A stretch of 64,000 nt of DNA from Taenia hydatigena (GCA_036345935.2 JADWOT020000001.1:25437886-25501885); one strand, 5' to 3'; shown: positions 38,201 to 50,806, counted from the first letter of the stretch. Notes: generated by a model from the sequence alone, not told the origin. Made by a program: numbers and translations.

Positions 38201-40830
38201 CTCTTCATTCGACATAGAAATTCGGCCTTGTGGTGGAACTTTTCTCGCTTTAGGTCTGAAACTTCTTCAAAGTAAGAGAGGGCCTCGATCGTAGTTTGGA
38301 TCGTCCCAAATTCATCGGCGTGATTATCCTGGTTTTTGGTCATTCGAATGCTAATCTCTAATTTCTCTTTTAAAGATCGCAAACATACAACCTCATTACA
38401 TCCAAACCGTATAGATGCATTAGCAATAGACTCATCTACCAATTCATTTGTTCCTTACAGTCACAATACCCTCAAGACAATCACTGGCCTGCTAAATGCA
38501 TCCATTTATCCACCCAGAGCCACCATACGACCTTCTTTGCTTCCTTCATGGGCCGCCATCTTGTGGATGTTCACAGGCATAAAAGAATCAAAGGTAGCAT
38601 ACCTCTAGATTGGTCAGCTACCGATTGGAACCCGTCATCTGCTCTTAACATAGGATGGTTACATATTTTAGCTTAAGATAAGATTTGGGAATTAGACGCG
38701 CTAGAGAGGAGGACGGGTGGTATTGTGCATCAGGCTTTCCTAGCAGAACAGCTTACGCAGGGACATTTGCCAGAGGAAGGAGTCTGGAAGCTACTAAGGG
38801 CCAGTTATAGTTAATCGATCCTTTTTCGTGGCTAGTTCACATTACCGTCAACTCTCATTGTAGTTTATACAATTTTAAGTGGGTGGCCTACAAAAATTTA
38901 TAGTACAGTGCAGCTCTGTGGCAAAGTAGAACTACATTCATAAGTGTCTGGCCAGGGTTTTTAATGAGCTTCCCCAGAAGGCATGCGAACATCAGGGTGA
39001 ATGATCTTTGCTACCCAGGGCTTAGAGTTAATTATCCACTAGGACAAATGACATCTTGAGAGGCAGAAAGCGCATTTATTCATGACGAATGCATTCATTA
39101 AGCGACAATATTTGCATGCTATTATTAGGTAAGTTCACCCCATAAGTCGCTCATGTGTGACTTGCCAATATTCGGACCGCACTGATTAAGGAGGTAGAGA
39201 AGCTCTTTGTTCAGGTTCGTAGAAGCTTCGATTACAGCCTTCTACATTTGTGAGTGCAGGGAAATCGCATAAATAGTGTAGACAAAACAAGTGACAGAAG
39301 AAGTTGGCATTACGAGAGGAGGCTAAGATGGGTCTGTTTTACTATCTCCCTCTAGAATCTACAAGTCCTGCAACAACTAATGATCCTGGCTCTTAAAATT
39401 CTTGCTCCAATTGACAACTGTTATGCTTGACGTTAATTTCTACGGTTAATCTGCCCAGTTTTCATCAACCGTATAATTTAAGGCATGCTCAAAGCATCAT
39501 TTTCAAGTTGCTTACTGGCATAAACGAGCATTCCTTTGATTACCACCAAATGGCCTACCACCTCACCATCCGCATTCGTGAGTCTGCCCTTGCTAATAAA
39601 ATGCAATATAATCTTGACTAACCACTTCAAGTTATCTGTCCTTCCACTTTGAACATTTCAGAGTAGATGGCACGTGAGAATCTGCAAACACTGCAGTTTT
39701 ACCAACCTTCGGGTAGCAACTCACCAGCCACCCGGGCATATTTATTGCTGCTACCTATTCTTTAACGCTGATCACTATGATGCGGAACCGACGAATAAAT
39801 AAATTCTATAATCCCCTATCCTGACTTGCCTGCCATTCAGGCGGAAACCATTTGTGCTTCTAGTCTTTCAGCAGCGCTGATTCTGCTTTAGCACCGCTTC
39901 TACATTTACCTGCCCTTAATCGCATCCGAAAATAAAGAAGACTTGCGAAACTGAACCGACTAATAAAGCGATGAAGGAATAGCAGAAAATGGATGCATAA
40001 ATTGATGAATAAATGGCCGGCGAAAAAGAGCAACTTGCTTATGAACCTAAGGTCCGATGCTAAAAATGTTTACTTAAATGATATTATGTGGAAACAAGGG
40101 TGGGTCTAGATTCGTCTTCCTAAATGAAGTTAAGCAAATGACTCCAATTTTAGCTGGGTGCCAATTTTGTATTTTTGATGAAGTGATGAATTGAAGGCAG
40201 ATAAAATGGTAGGATAAATATTTGGTTCTAAAATAAATTCCATAAAACGGTGTATTCATCGTAGCACATCTTACAGCCTTGTTAATTCTGAAAGAATGAT
40301 GCTTCTAAACACCTCTATCATATGCTGAGGGCTGAATCAGTGTAGGTATGTCGGAGAGTCTAGGACCAGGTTGTGTCGACCTCTGAAATGCGATTACGTT
40401 GCCCTACGTTTAGGTTGCAATTGTCCTTCCACATTTGGCATACAGAACACAATTAAGGAGACTACGCATTAGAGCATCGCATTAATTAGAGCAGACGGAG
40501 AAATGCGGAATTTGGCGATGCTTGTAGGCTGTGTGCCGCATTATGTTGACAATGTTTAACGAAATGCTGCTTTCTACGTCGAGTAATGTAATGCAGGAGC
40601 TCCTCGACTTAAACACCGCCTTGTGCTCAGATCGCGAGCCTTAAGAGAGCATTGTACCAGACGAGTAATCACGTTAGCTATAAAATAATGAGATAGCTCA
40701 TAACACATAAGTGGGTCAATGCAAACACAAATGTTCAATTGTAGTCAAATGCCAGCGATCAATTGCAATGGAATTCATCTTGGTGTGACTTCTCTTACAA
40801 AATCATGAGGACCGACTTGTGTGTATGACT
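35181..40830. repeat. Older direct duplication, spacer copy
   Basis: Partner of 4461-9320. It begins within about 10 bases of the palindrome breakpoint at 35170. About 35345-36935 is not matched in the partner, nor are about 37261-37350 and 39490-39950. No gene is supported. The 76-codon minus frame at 37576-37806 is a diverged version of the frame at 5611-5898, but the upstream part is lost. Confidence 0.85.
35345..36935. other. Spacer segment missing from the partner duplication
   Basis: Homology with the left copy stops after the GTAGAAC sequence near 35345 (left 4650) and resumes near 36935 (left 5060). The left copy has about 0.4 kb of unrelated DNA there. I see no coding region or transposon ends in this 1.6 kb. 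Confidence 0.45.
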
Positions 40831-41839
40831 GCAAACGCACTGGTCAATTGACAACCAAGTGGCATTTGTAGACAAAATCAAGCAAAATCGAGGAACAAAC
40901 CACTAGCTGGGCAAAGTTTTCGTCGGCAGACGTAAACTCCATAGGCTCCGTCATGTTTTGCAGCAAGCAAAATGACGAAAAGACTTTTCAATCACATTAA
41001 CTGCAGCTAGCTGAGATGAATCTGCGTCAAAACTATTCGTGCTATGCATCTCATTCCTGGCGGAGTTTATCTTTGAGATGAGCCGGCTGTCGAGGCTGCT
41101 ACTTGCATGCATTTAATGGAATCATCCTGAGTTACACCGGTGCGGGATTCCAAAAGCTGCTGGCTTAGCATAATTTTAGCGTAGAATTTTGACCTATTAG
41201 GATTGATAAAGCCATTGTTTGCCTTTACACGATCAGCCTAAGCAGTCTCTGCCTAAGCAGTCTAGACTGTGAACAACTACTTCATAATTAGCACAGCCAT
41301 TGGGAATCGCAATCAACAATGTATTTTTTGGAGTTTGGCATTCCTTTGCCATTCTTTATCATCCCAGATGGATAGCTCATTTTGACAGCATGTAGGAGGC
41401 GAATGCGGGTACAAATGAGTGCGTACATCTCAAATTGAGACAGGGAATTCAAAGCTGCTAAAAAGACAGACGTGATGAGAAGCAACCATGCTGCAGTCGT
41501 AGTTTGACCGCAACCCAATTCATGGAGTTTTCTGATTAGTGCATGCATGCGATGGCCATATTGGTGTCGTTCTGCAGTGTCCCATCTTCCACTAGCGATG
41601 TGGAAGTGCCACGCTAGTCAGGTGAGAATCTTCATTGATGTGTCATGCCTCTCCGAGAAGGGAACTAAACCAACCTGAAGCGACGTGGAAAAACATCATT
41701 CATCGTAACGGGACTAGCCTGCATTTGGTTCTAGGCAGTCACACAATGGGTGCTTCAGTGATTCATTTGCTTTATAATTTAGAAGCTTGTTGCACGAAAA
41801 GAAGTCCGCTTTCACCGCCACTGGGCTGCCAAACAATAT
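40831..41839. other. Spacer stretch with no recognised feature
   Basis: About 1 kb with no match noticed elsewhere in the window and no gene recognised. A 124-codon plus frame at 41635-42009 crosses the edge of the next repeat, and its last half is translation of repeat DNA. Confidence 0.5.
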
Positions 41840-43616
41840 TTCTTAGACTAGAGAAGCATTGCATGACTAGTGTGAGATTAGCTGGCGGAGAGCGAATGGG
41901 GAATGTGGAGTCTAATGATTGTACCAGTGGTGATGTGCGCACCTGGAAATTTACCCGAACTCAGTGGATAATGATGGGGTCAATTGTGTATTTTTTTCTT
42001 CAAAAATAAGAAACGCCGCATGCAGACTAAAGTGAATGCCACAAGCAAGCCGGGGTGGTAGAGGGCTACTGCTCTGCAGCTGGACATGTGGTCAGGCTGA
42101 CTTCCTTGCGTGCTTCGATGATTGGGATTCAAATGCTAGGATTCCACAGGCCTTTATGCCGCAAGTAATTTAAACTTTAATTTAAGAACCAACACTATCA
42201 TAATTGCAATTGGCATTCCTTAAATTAATGAGCTATGGCTCTCAAATGCCAAGCTTTCACATGAAATCGACTCTAGATCTTTTACAAATCTTTTGCGAAT
42301 TACCTGTCGAAAGAAAGCGAAGACTTGAGCCTCAGACAATTTGCAGTGACCACGGCAAATCCTTCTGAATAATGCGACTTCCTTACTCTTACAAAGTTTT
42401 AGCATTAAATCAATTTAACGAGAGAAAACTCGTTCCGCGTGCGTTTAGTTTTAGCTAACGGAAGGTCAAAATCATTTTCCTAGGAAAGAGGGTTGCCTAA
42501 AAGGAACCAAAACACAATAAATGGGTCTACAATATGTTTGGCAACAACACATTTTTCTTTAGTTCATAGTTTTAAATTTGCTTAGGAAATGAGAAAAGAT
42601 GAAATCTATTAACCCAGGTGGGGCTATGCTCCTGCACTGGCATTGGACATTGCAAGTAGATAGATACATTGAGAGCCTAATCATCTTCACAATAGATTAT
42701 TATAGGAACCTTTTATCATGCACGAACGGAAACACACAAGCCTCTATTGTAAGGAAAGACTTCGTTATTTGCACTGTCCAATCAGAAAACTGCAGCTGCT
42801 AGCACAATTGATAAGAGAGGAAGTATTTGAGGTGGTTTGCTTTAATCCATACCGTTCAGGGGTCAGGAATCTCATAGAGAAGTGCATTTCGCCCATCAAT
42901 TGACGCTTAACCACACTTTGATATTTGCAAGTGCATTAGGAAGATCAGCAAGGTATATGATTTGAGCACTCAAATATCACGGCATCACCACACAGCACAC
43001 TGATATTTGAATTCTAATCTGGCCTTGTAAGTGAATGCCGGTCAGTGGTCAGCACTCTTAAACGCAGACTGGAAGTCGACCTCTGGCAATCACCTCACCA
43101 CTTGTAGTCTCCGCATTTGACATGACGCATTGTGATAGTTGTCTGTCCTGTCTGCTTCCGGCACTTTAGGCATCGTCGACATCTTTGGACCCATCTTTAA
43201 GTCATCATACAGGCGGGCTATTCTTCTTTGCTTTGCGATTCGACTTGCATTTAATTGATGAAATAGAACGAAATACTTAACTTCCCCATGCAGCATTGCC
43301 CGTTCCTTCTTATATCAAAGCCATTCCTTCTGTTTCTAGCTAAAATGGGATGATTCACGTACATTCCTTGCAAACGCAGCTGCCAGTTTCCTTGCTGTCT
43401 CCAAAGTCACAAAACTAGTTACCACAATGGAAGTTGCTTCACCTTCCTTACTTTGTGTTTATTGCTTTATTACTTCCAGCGATGCACGAAACTCTTTATA
43501 GCTTAGCACATCACTTAGTGCTGCAGCACCTAGTAAGACTGGTAAACCGCGCTGTTTTTTGCCATTTTGTTGCAAAATCTATCCACTATTGAGATGGAAA
43601 AAATGACTTCTTCCAG
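41840..43616 (+). repeat. Triplicated segment, spacer copy
   Basis: Plus-orientation match to the right arm from 62781 onward, and complement of 21410-23184. From 41840 to about 42410 it is almost identical to the arms. From about 42420 onward it is clearly more diverged, including a deletion of about 20 bases near 42420 and a frameshift in the region of the 103-codon frame (42599-42903). Confidence 0.9.
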
Positions 43617-46089
43617 TTAGCGTTAATATGAGAAAACAGACCTAACTGTTGCCAAGATACTAAAGTGACGAACAGCATCTGTGTGCATCATAAATTTCAA
43701 GAGGGACCGAAATTCATCTTTAAACAGATTAAGAAGTCCGCCTTTGACCGCATCACCAAAGACAGTGGTAGTAATTAGTTGTTTCCTTGCATTGTGGCCA
43801 TTTGCGATTCTCATTTCTTGAACTTGCTGTGCACATCTTTGACGTGGATGTTTGTAGACTAAATGCTACGCGAATTTAAAACCATTTCGTGCTTTAGAGG
43901 TGAACATAATCTTCATCCATTCTATATCTGTCTTCACTGTACAATTTAATGGAGACTTCGTACATAACGTACTAGGCAGAATGGAGCATTGTGGACTATG
44001 TGATTTCGGTTTCTACATGCGCATCCTCCTAGTAGGCTTGTGACCTCCATTTCTCATTAAGATGCGTGCCTCTTGTCCACCTCTTGCTCAAGGGCGCACC
44101 CATGCAAGTATGTAGGCTACCTAATAGTCCCACTTTTTGTTAGCATTTAACATTTAGGTTTGTTAGCAGGAATGCACGACCAGTAAAACGCAGTGGCTGG
44201 CTTGTGCTGGCGTTAGTTTATGAATAATGCTTTTCTAATAGCAAGTAGCGGTCCAACGTAGAACTAAAATTAGAAATACCTTCTTAGTCTTGCCTTTAGT
44301 TCAAACAAGCGGATAGATTGCATTTGTAGGTGCGTATACCTCAACAAGAGAATTCATTCAGTCCTATCAAACATGATCCTTTAAGCTGAGGTGTATGTGA
44401 CATCTTAAGTGTCAAAGGGTAGAGAGCAGTGCGACCCTATACATAACGAAAGCTGAGCCTCAAATCCTGCCTCTCACTCCAGGTATTCATGTCAGCAAAA
44501 ATCAAGAAGCAACGCGTTTCACAACGCCTGCGAAAATGATGAAGAATAAGCTGATGTATTTATTAGCATCATGGCAGTCATCTTAAGTAACACATTTGGA
44601 ACATCATTTTTGTATTCTACAAGCCATCCAACCTCTAACCATGATAGTCTAATACTGTGGTTGCTTGTCTATTTTAAAAACTTATTATATTTCCTCACAA
44701 CTTGAACTCTCTTTCGGAAAGTAGTGCTTTGCTACTATGCGAGTTTTAAGAGGAAGATCCATAGAGAGGTGATCAGTTTATTCACCGTAAACAGGAGAGG
44801 TGGCGAAGAAATTCACAGACCAAGAAAGTAAGTGGTTAATGTTGTCACACGTCATGGCGTCATCTCCCAGTGCGGTGGCAGTGAAGCATTATTCGGCACA
44901 GTAAGTGCACCCTACCAACACTGTGAGCCCCATTAGGAGATCAAAGCTCCCTCACGGGGACTGAAACGCATCTATTCTCTACCATATTACCGCTTCTAAC
45001 GCCCACTCTTGCCACAACGCACCATAACTCTAGCTTTTCACAAACACTTCTGGTGCTTTGGTTTCCAGTGCCAACTTCAGGCTCATTCAAAGACTGCTTG
45101 AATGCAGAAAATGGTACCTTCTTTATCAATAGTGCACCTCAGTGCAAAGTAACATCGATGAACATCATCATTACAAAATAAATGACTAAACCGAGGACCA
45201 ACTCATCAGTGGAGAAGCAATATTATGATTCAGCTGCAAGCAGTCATGATGCTAAGGCTTGATCTTCGCCAGACATAAATACCGGATGAGAGTGATAGAA
45301 TCTAACGTTAAGCTTCAAAGTTAGACTTGTTAATGGTCAGTCAGTACAGTTGATAGGCTAAATCATAACACTGCGCTATTCGTTCATACATCGATTTTCC
45401 TTCTTCTGCAATTCAGACCTGTCAACTTGAACGGCGTTACATATTTGTTGATGGTTACATAGGGACAGATTAATTTAACACAAGCAAAGAGCTACAAATA
45501 TTCGTCTAGACTTTGTTGACGTGCCACGTGTGTGATCATGTGCCCTAATCACCAGTGACAACATCGCAATCAGCAAAGAAAGCACTTTTATGCAAATGTC
45601 GATTCCAAATAGGGTCGTGCATGTGTGGCCAAACTCCGAACTGCCAAAACGGCTGACTTATGATATGACGTTGCAAATCTGCGTTAAATGATGTCTCAAA
45701 TAATCTCACTGTTCATCCTGATGTTAATGAGCCTAGAGATTGGCTGTGGAACGAAATATATTCCACGCTAAGCCGCATTAGTAGTTCCTCCGACTCTTTA
45801 ACGACATTCGTGTAGCATGCCGTGCTTTGGTGTGGAGCTTTTAGAAGTGATTTCTGCGCAGGTTATACAATCTTTCCACGTCATGATTGTCTACTTCTGC
45901 CACTCCGAGCAAATGTCTGGTGTTGTGAGCTCTTTGTCAAGAACACGGCTACCTTGAAATCGCACATCCGTGGCAATAATAAAGGGAAGAGAGAAAACTG
46001 CTTTAATCAACTAAACACATCTTTGCACGCGAAAATGCGGACGATTAACTAAATGCTCGTCCTTTTAGGAGCGTTAGATATCGACTTGA
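43617..46089. repeat. Spacer DNA with weak repeat relations
   Basis: No gene recognised. 44780-45300 is a diverged plus-orientation relative of left-arm 24080-24400, sharing a CACCTCAGTGCAA stretch and what follows. The rest shows no clear match. Confidence 0.45.
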
Positions 46090-47245
46090 TAACTTTATTA
46101 GATTTATATTTACCGATCCCCTAACTTCATTTTCATAATTGGTGGTAGCCAGACATTCAGAAAGGAAGCAACGCAACAGGATTGATGCAACCTTTGCTAA
46201 GAGCGGCATTCTCTCAGTCAACAGGAATAATTTGCGGGCTGATGATGGCCAGTGTCTGGCAGTGGCAAGTATCATTGAAATTATATAGGAACTGTCTGCA
46301 CCTGAAAGCGCAACAGGCGGCGTTCCTTCTTGCAAAGGAGATTAATGCTAACTGCTTGGAGACTGGGTAAGTCATGCGGTGACATCTGAGTTGCTAAACT
46401 GCCACCATTGGTTCTTTCTTCCAAAGGAGCATCATAACGCGCCTCCATCTGGTTGTAGCTTAATAAACGCAGTAATTTTGGAGGTGTCGATGTCGGATAA
46501 GAGAACTGCTTGGTGTTGGGACACGGAGGTGGTGGACAGCATCTGCATGTATTAAGGCACCTGCAAAGGGCGACAATTCTCAATAAGTAGGCTTAAATGT
46601 TCGACCTGGGCTGTCTCAGTACGGTTTGTAGCAATAGCCTACTCTTTCCTCACACTGTGGCTATTAGCTATCCGTCTACAAAGAAGCGAACGTACACGTC
46701 ATCTGTATCGGTGTTTGTATGCTAAAAACCTCGTGATTTGGGACTAATGCTTGATCTAGATGAAAAAGGCACAAGATTCCCACTCTGCTCCTGGCAGTAC
46801 ACACAGGCACACATTTCAAATGCCTTACACAATGGCCTCATTCATTTGAATCTTAATGCTTCACTGTTGGTGCAATTTGAACGAGTTCAATGTGCGCATA
46901 GCAGCACTGAGAATCCCTTCACCCTTAACGCCTTCCATGTTACATCGATGGCTAGTTTGTGGTGCTTATACGTAATCACTTTGCGAATTCTTTAAACTAA
47001 TCAAGTTATGATCGTCTTTCCAAGCGTTCTTGATTGATATCCTGTGTTAGGTGCGGTTCGGTAGGAACATGGCTACCTCTAGCAATATAGAGAGTGAGAA
47101 AGAAAATTATTTGGATTACCAAGACGTTGCGCAGTAATGATGATCAATTTCAGTCAACCGGCTCTTGTTTTTGCGGAAGATATCGATGTGAGAACTTTGT
47201 CAAACTATACCCCTTGGTGATTTGACTGCCCACACGCTGCTAAGT

Positions 47246-47418
47246 TCACCCTCGTTTTGCACAGTGAGCAGATATCCGAGTCATGCGTCCGTTGCTGTGT
47301 GAGCGATAAACATGCATGCAGGTAGTAAGCCTCCTTCGCATGAGGTTGCTTGCAATTGTAACCAGCCAAATACCAGTTATCATGCGCCCACCAACTGAGG
47401 AGATGACCATTACCGAGA
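47246..47418 (-). other. Exon-3-like hydrophobic segment of antigen copy 2
   Basis: In reverse complement this keeps the same frame and hydrophobic core as the third exon of copy 1 (VISSVGGRMITGIWLVTIAS) and stays open to a stop at 47246. In copy 1 the matching point has an AG acceptor. Here the two bases (47420-47419) read CT, so the acceptor is lost at that position. Whether this segment is ever joined to exon 2 is unknown. Joining exactly at 47418 would give about 188 residues. Confidence 0.45.
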
Positions 47419-47794
47419 AGTCAAAATTTAAGCAAAGGTGAGAGGAATGAAGCAAGCATAGAAGAAGCTTGTGTTTGTGATTGCAGCGTCATCAAATATG
47501 AAATGTAATATTGTCGTTAAGCAGGCGCGAGTGATGGTCGACTGGCGCGCATTTTTTGCCGCAGCAGCCTACAGTGCGAAGAGATTATTTCGGTGATGCC
47601 AAGTGATCGGCCGTAAGGGTTTTCGCAGCCGAAAAAATTTAAAATATTTGCATTAACTTACGCTCTTTTTAGGTAGGTTTGTCGGACGTGAAAGCGATTT
47701 CTGGCTCTAAGGGTAATGCAAAATACATGTATGCAAGGCGACTATGAGGTGCGATGCATTAAACATTGCTAGCTGAGGCACAATAATAAAATTA

Positions 47795-48707
47795 TCATCC
47801 GCTTTCACGACTTGCTACTAAATGTACAACAATGGAATAAAATGTGGAGTTGTGCATTAAAACTGTGTGCACAGACTTACCTTCGGACGCTGTTTTGACA
47901 ACACCGGTGTAGGTTTTAAGGCCTTTAGCTATTTTTAGCACTGTCAAAGTCACTTTGTAGACCGTATTTGGCTTCAGGTTTCTAAGAGTTAGGCTGCCAT
48001 ATGAGTAGTACGTAGACTCTAGCTCCTCAAAATCGTAAGAAGTTGACGTCGCAGTGAGCTTAACTATGCTTGCGTACCATGTACCCAACTGGTCAATATT
48101 CCATCTCAACGTAATAAAGTCAGGACCGATTTCGCTCCAATAGAAGGCAGGCGGAAACTTGGACATTGCGGCGTTTGACTTTTTTGTCACTGATGCTTTA
48201 AGAAAAGCAAGAGAGATACATTATTGAGAAAATGCATTGACATTTACTTTAAATTTAATTGCAGAAATGCCCACTACTTGCACCCAACATCATGAAACCA
48301 GTGTAAGGGCGCAGAAGCATTCCCTCACCCAGTCGGATTGAGCAGTGCGTGTGCCGCATTGGGTAATGATTAGTAGACTTCATTGCTGCTGATACCCTAT
48401 GTTATGCCAGAGTCACAATTTTGTGAAAATATAGTAACTATAAAGGTAACTTTCCATGCATCCTGTAATGTCAGCAGAGAATGGGCTTAGGAATACGGCA
48501 AAATGAGTGAATGCTTAGAATGATGCGCGAAGGCAACGAAGAAGACCGACCAATAAAGCTAGTTGTACCGTTTGTCAAACACCCACTCACACACGATAAT
48601 CAGCTTGGAATATTTAAAAAGAACATACCACTCGCTGCGCTGCTACCCGCAGCCCACAGGGTGGTCAACAATGCCACGAGGCTGAATTGAAGAACCGTCT
48701 TCAGCAT
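47795..48707 (-). CDS. Oncosphere-antigen-like secreted FnIII protein, copy 2
   Basis: Exon 1 is 48707-48629: start codon, hydrophobic signal peptide (MLKTVLQFSLVALLTTLWAA...), phase-1 end, donor GTATGT. The intron is 433 bases. Exon 2 begins at 48195 after a T/C-rich tract and AAAG, and the frame joins correctly. It encodes one FnIII domain: FYW at the start, a W in strand C (LRWN), the SYDFEELES strand, and the signature GSLTLRNLKPNTVYKVTLTV. Reading through to the stop at 47797-47795 gives 159 residues, close to the usual size of taeniid EG95/TSOL16-type antigens, with a short hydrophobic stretch (FYSIVVHLVA) at the end. A strong donor, GTAAGT, follows 47881, so exon 2 may instead splice to a downstream hydrophobic exon. 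Such antigens are secreted or surface proteins of the oncosphere, and several are protective vaccine antigens; the FnIII role in host contact is inferred. No lesion is seen, unlike copy 1. The exact family member cannot be named. Confidence 0.85.
48196..48628 (-). other. Intron 1 of antigen copy 2
   Basis: GTATGT donor at 48628-48623 and AG acceptor at 48197-48196, phase 1. It is 41 bases longer than the copy 1 intron. Confidence 0.75.
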
Positions 48708-48739
48708 GGTGAATAGTTTGTCCTCACAAATCATAAGGC

Positions 48740-48746
48740 TTTTATA
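48740..48746 (-). promoter_or_regulatory. TATA box of antigen copy 2
   Basis: TATAAAA on the minus strand, 33 bases before the ATG at 48707. The spacing is the same as in copy 1, and the sequence between box and ATG is nearly the same in both. Confidence 0.65.
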
Positions 48747-49243
48747 GCAATCAGCCACATTCAAATGAGCCTATGGGATGCCTCAGTGCTGAACTAAAAT
48801 GCACTTTTATTGTGCTCACGTAGTGCAACCCGTGATGGCTTGCGTGGGTCAACTCAACCCCACCCTTCAGGCATGTTACAATTAAAGTGCGCAAAGGCTT
48901 TATTCATGTAGAATGCAGAAGCTCAAGTTTTAATTACAATTCCTTACAATAGCCTATTTAATAATGGTGACAAAATTTTACTGATGGAGCCTTTAATCTC
49001 CTTCAGCTTGGCATGGATTTTCGTGAGGATGTTGACGCACACCTGAGCCCTCGAAAAGCGGCAAACAATTCAGTGGCGTCAAATGGCATGGGCTAGGCAG
49101 CCACAATTGCAGTCGCGAAAGGGAGGATCACACGAACGGGTGCTGCTACTTGCAGTAACAAGATTACATCTCTGAGAGCATGGCATGTATCACCGCTTTC
49201 TTTTGAGCCATATGTCGTCCGCATCCGTATCACACAAGTCTGG

Positions 49244-50806
49244 CTGATTTCTTCTGCACTAACATGCCATGCTGGTGAGCGCATTGCAATCCCTTACATT
49301 CTGAAACCACACGATGCTCGTCTGCACGTTTTTATTATGCAAGTTGTCAGGAAGCCGTTTCTCTCAAACGAATTTGCACATGAAGCGATTAAACGGTTGA
49401 GAATGACTGCAGACACCTTTCCTACTCACTCACCTCGCCCTTCCAAATGACCAACGATAGACTTAATATTCAAAGGCTGCTCAAGTCGTGTTTCGATCTT
49501 CGAGATTTTGACTGCCATGACCTTAGATATTATAACTTTTGGTCGAATCGCAACTACTGCATGTTGGATGCCTATGGGACATAAAGCCGACAGGGCACTG
49601 GGTTCCCATCACCCACATATCCATTCAAATTTACATGGTCTTTTATCCTTCTAATGAAGTCCTGGAGATTTTTACTCCGTTTGTACTTAATAGGGTTTTG
49701 CTTATGGTAAAGGAGTTCATGGTTGAACTACATAGCCAGTGGAGTAACTTTGTTTCACTGTGACTTTCTTGAAAGCTTCTCTGAACCTACCTTTTGATGC
49801 ACTTCGGCTCATTTGTCTGAGTCAATCACAACGGCTCATGCGGCACTCAGTTTAGTGAGAGCATTGTGCAAAAATCTACGAATAAGTCACATGGAATTGA
49901 GAATTTCTGCTCTCTTAACGTTCATGGACTTCGTATTAACTAGGTAGTCCTTCAAAAACACTAACTGTTGCATGAGTATCTAGTGTGCATTAGCTTCTCC
50001 TTAAGAATCACATTTTAGGGTGGAGGAGATTTGCAAGAAGCTATAGGGACGGAACAGACTACTGATCAGATGCCTGCATTTTTAGTCCAGGTTAAATATA
50101 TTGAGACAAACAATGATTCGAATAAGTATGCAAGCAATCTGTATCTCTGTATCTGTCTCTCTCACTCATGAACACACCGCCATTCCACTTTGCGTGCTCT
50201 TGCAAACTAAGAAGCATTTAATGCACAGTATTCTCTTTACCACATACGAGTACCCTACTGTGCAACTGGCAAGGTAGTGGTAGTCTGTTATGCTGATGTG
50301 TGCATAAACATTCATGCAGCAAGACGACAGCATGCACCATGACTCCACCTCAGCGCCCTCTGTTCCTGAGGTAAGGAAGATATGTCCACACCAATCCCTT
50401 ACGCTGTGCACCTGCTCATAATGGTAGGGTCGTTTTCAGCACGTATTAGTCAGCATTTTGAACCTGATCATCAGCGTCCTTTGCGACCAAATATGCTGTT
50501 GCCTTGTCTTCAAGTCGTCCGAAACTTCACCATAGCATATTGATTTAAAGAGTAAAACTTTAGGCAGCCATGAGTCAGCTGCCGGGTGACGATCTCCTTC
50601 CTGTGGTGTCTACTTCATACTCCTCACACTAATGTTTCTCAAGCTTAGTGCGATGGTGCTTTACTTGCTATGTTGACTTTGGTGTCCTCAAAGGTGAGCG
50701 GCCAACTTACGCAGGTTATTCAGCAGTCAGCAATCGTGTGTTGGTTGCCGAACTTTTTATTAAAGCTGGGTTATGTCACTTAGTTCCAAAATCCCCACTT
50801 GCTCTG
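49244..50806. other. Spacer end with one degenerate unit
   Basis: No gene recognised. 49770-49990 carries the core of the degenerate unit (GCTTCTCTGAACCTA...GTGAGAGCATT) and resembles 33220-33400 in the left arm. The longest frame in the window, 145 codons at 50648-51085, crosses the arm boundary at 50807. It is therefore part spacer and part arm DNA, and not evidence of a gene. Confidence 0.5.

Larger units (their letters stand above)
46090..49243 (-). repeat. Older inverted duplication, right copy (carries antigen copy 2)
   Basis: Reverse-complement partner of 1-3050, including the promoter, both exons, the intron, and about 1.7 kb of 3' flank and 0.5 kb of 5' flank. The frame at 46281-46583 (minus) translates to a peptide related to that at 2584-2921 (plus), because the DNA is shared. 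Indels break it in copy 1, so I do not call it a gene. Confidence 0.85.
35171..50806. other. Palindrome spacer, 15.6 kb mosaic
   Basis: This is the unique-orientation sequence between the arms. Reading across: a direct copy of 4461-9320, about 1 kb with no match seen, the third copy of the 21.4-23.2 kb segment, about 2.5 kb of weakly related DNA, the inverted copy of 1-3050 carrying antigen copy 2, and 1.6 kb of weakly related DNA up to the right arm. Nearly all parts with a clear match point to sequence left of, or in, the left arm. Confidence 0.85.

Noticed and set aside
41635..42009. 124-codon plus frame
   Set aside because: It straddles the edge of the triplicated segment at 41840. Its second half is the same chance frame seen at 62759-62950.
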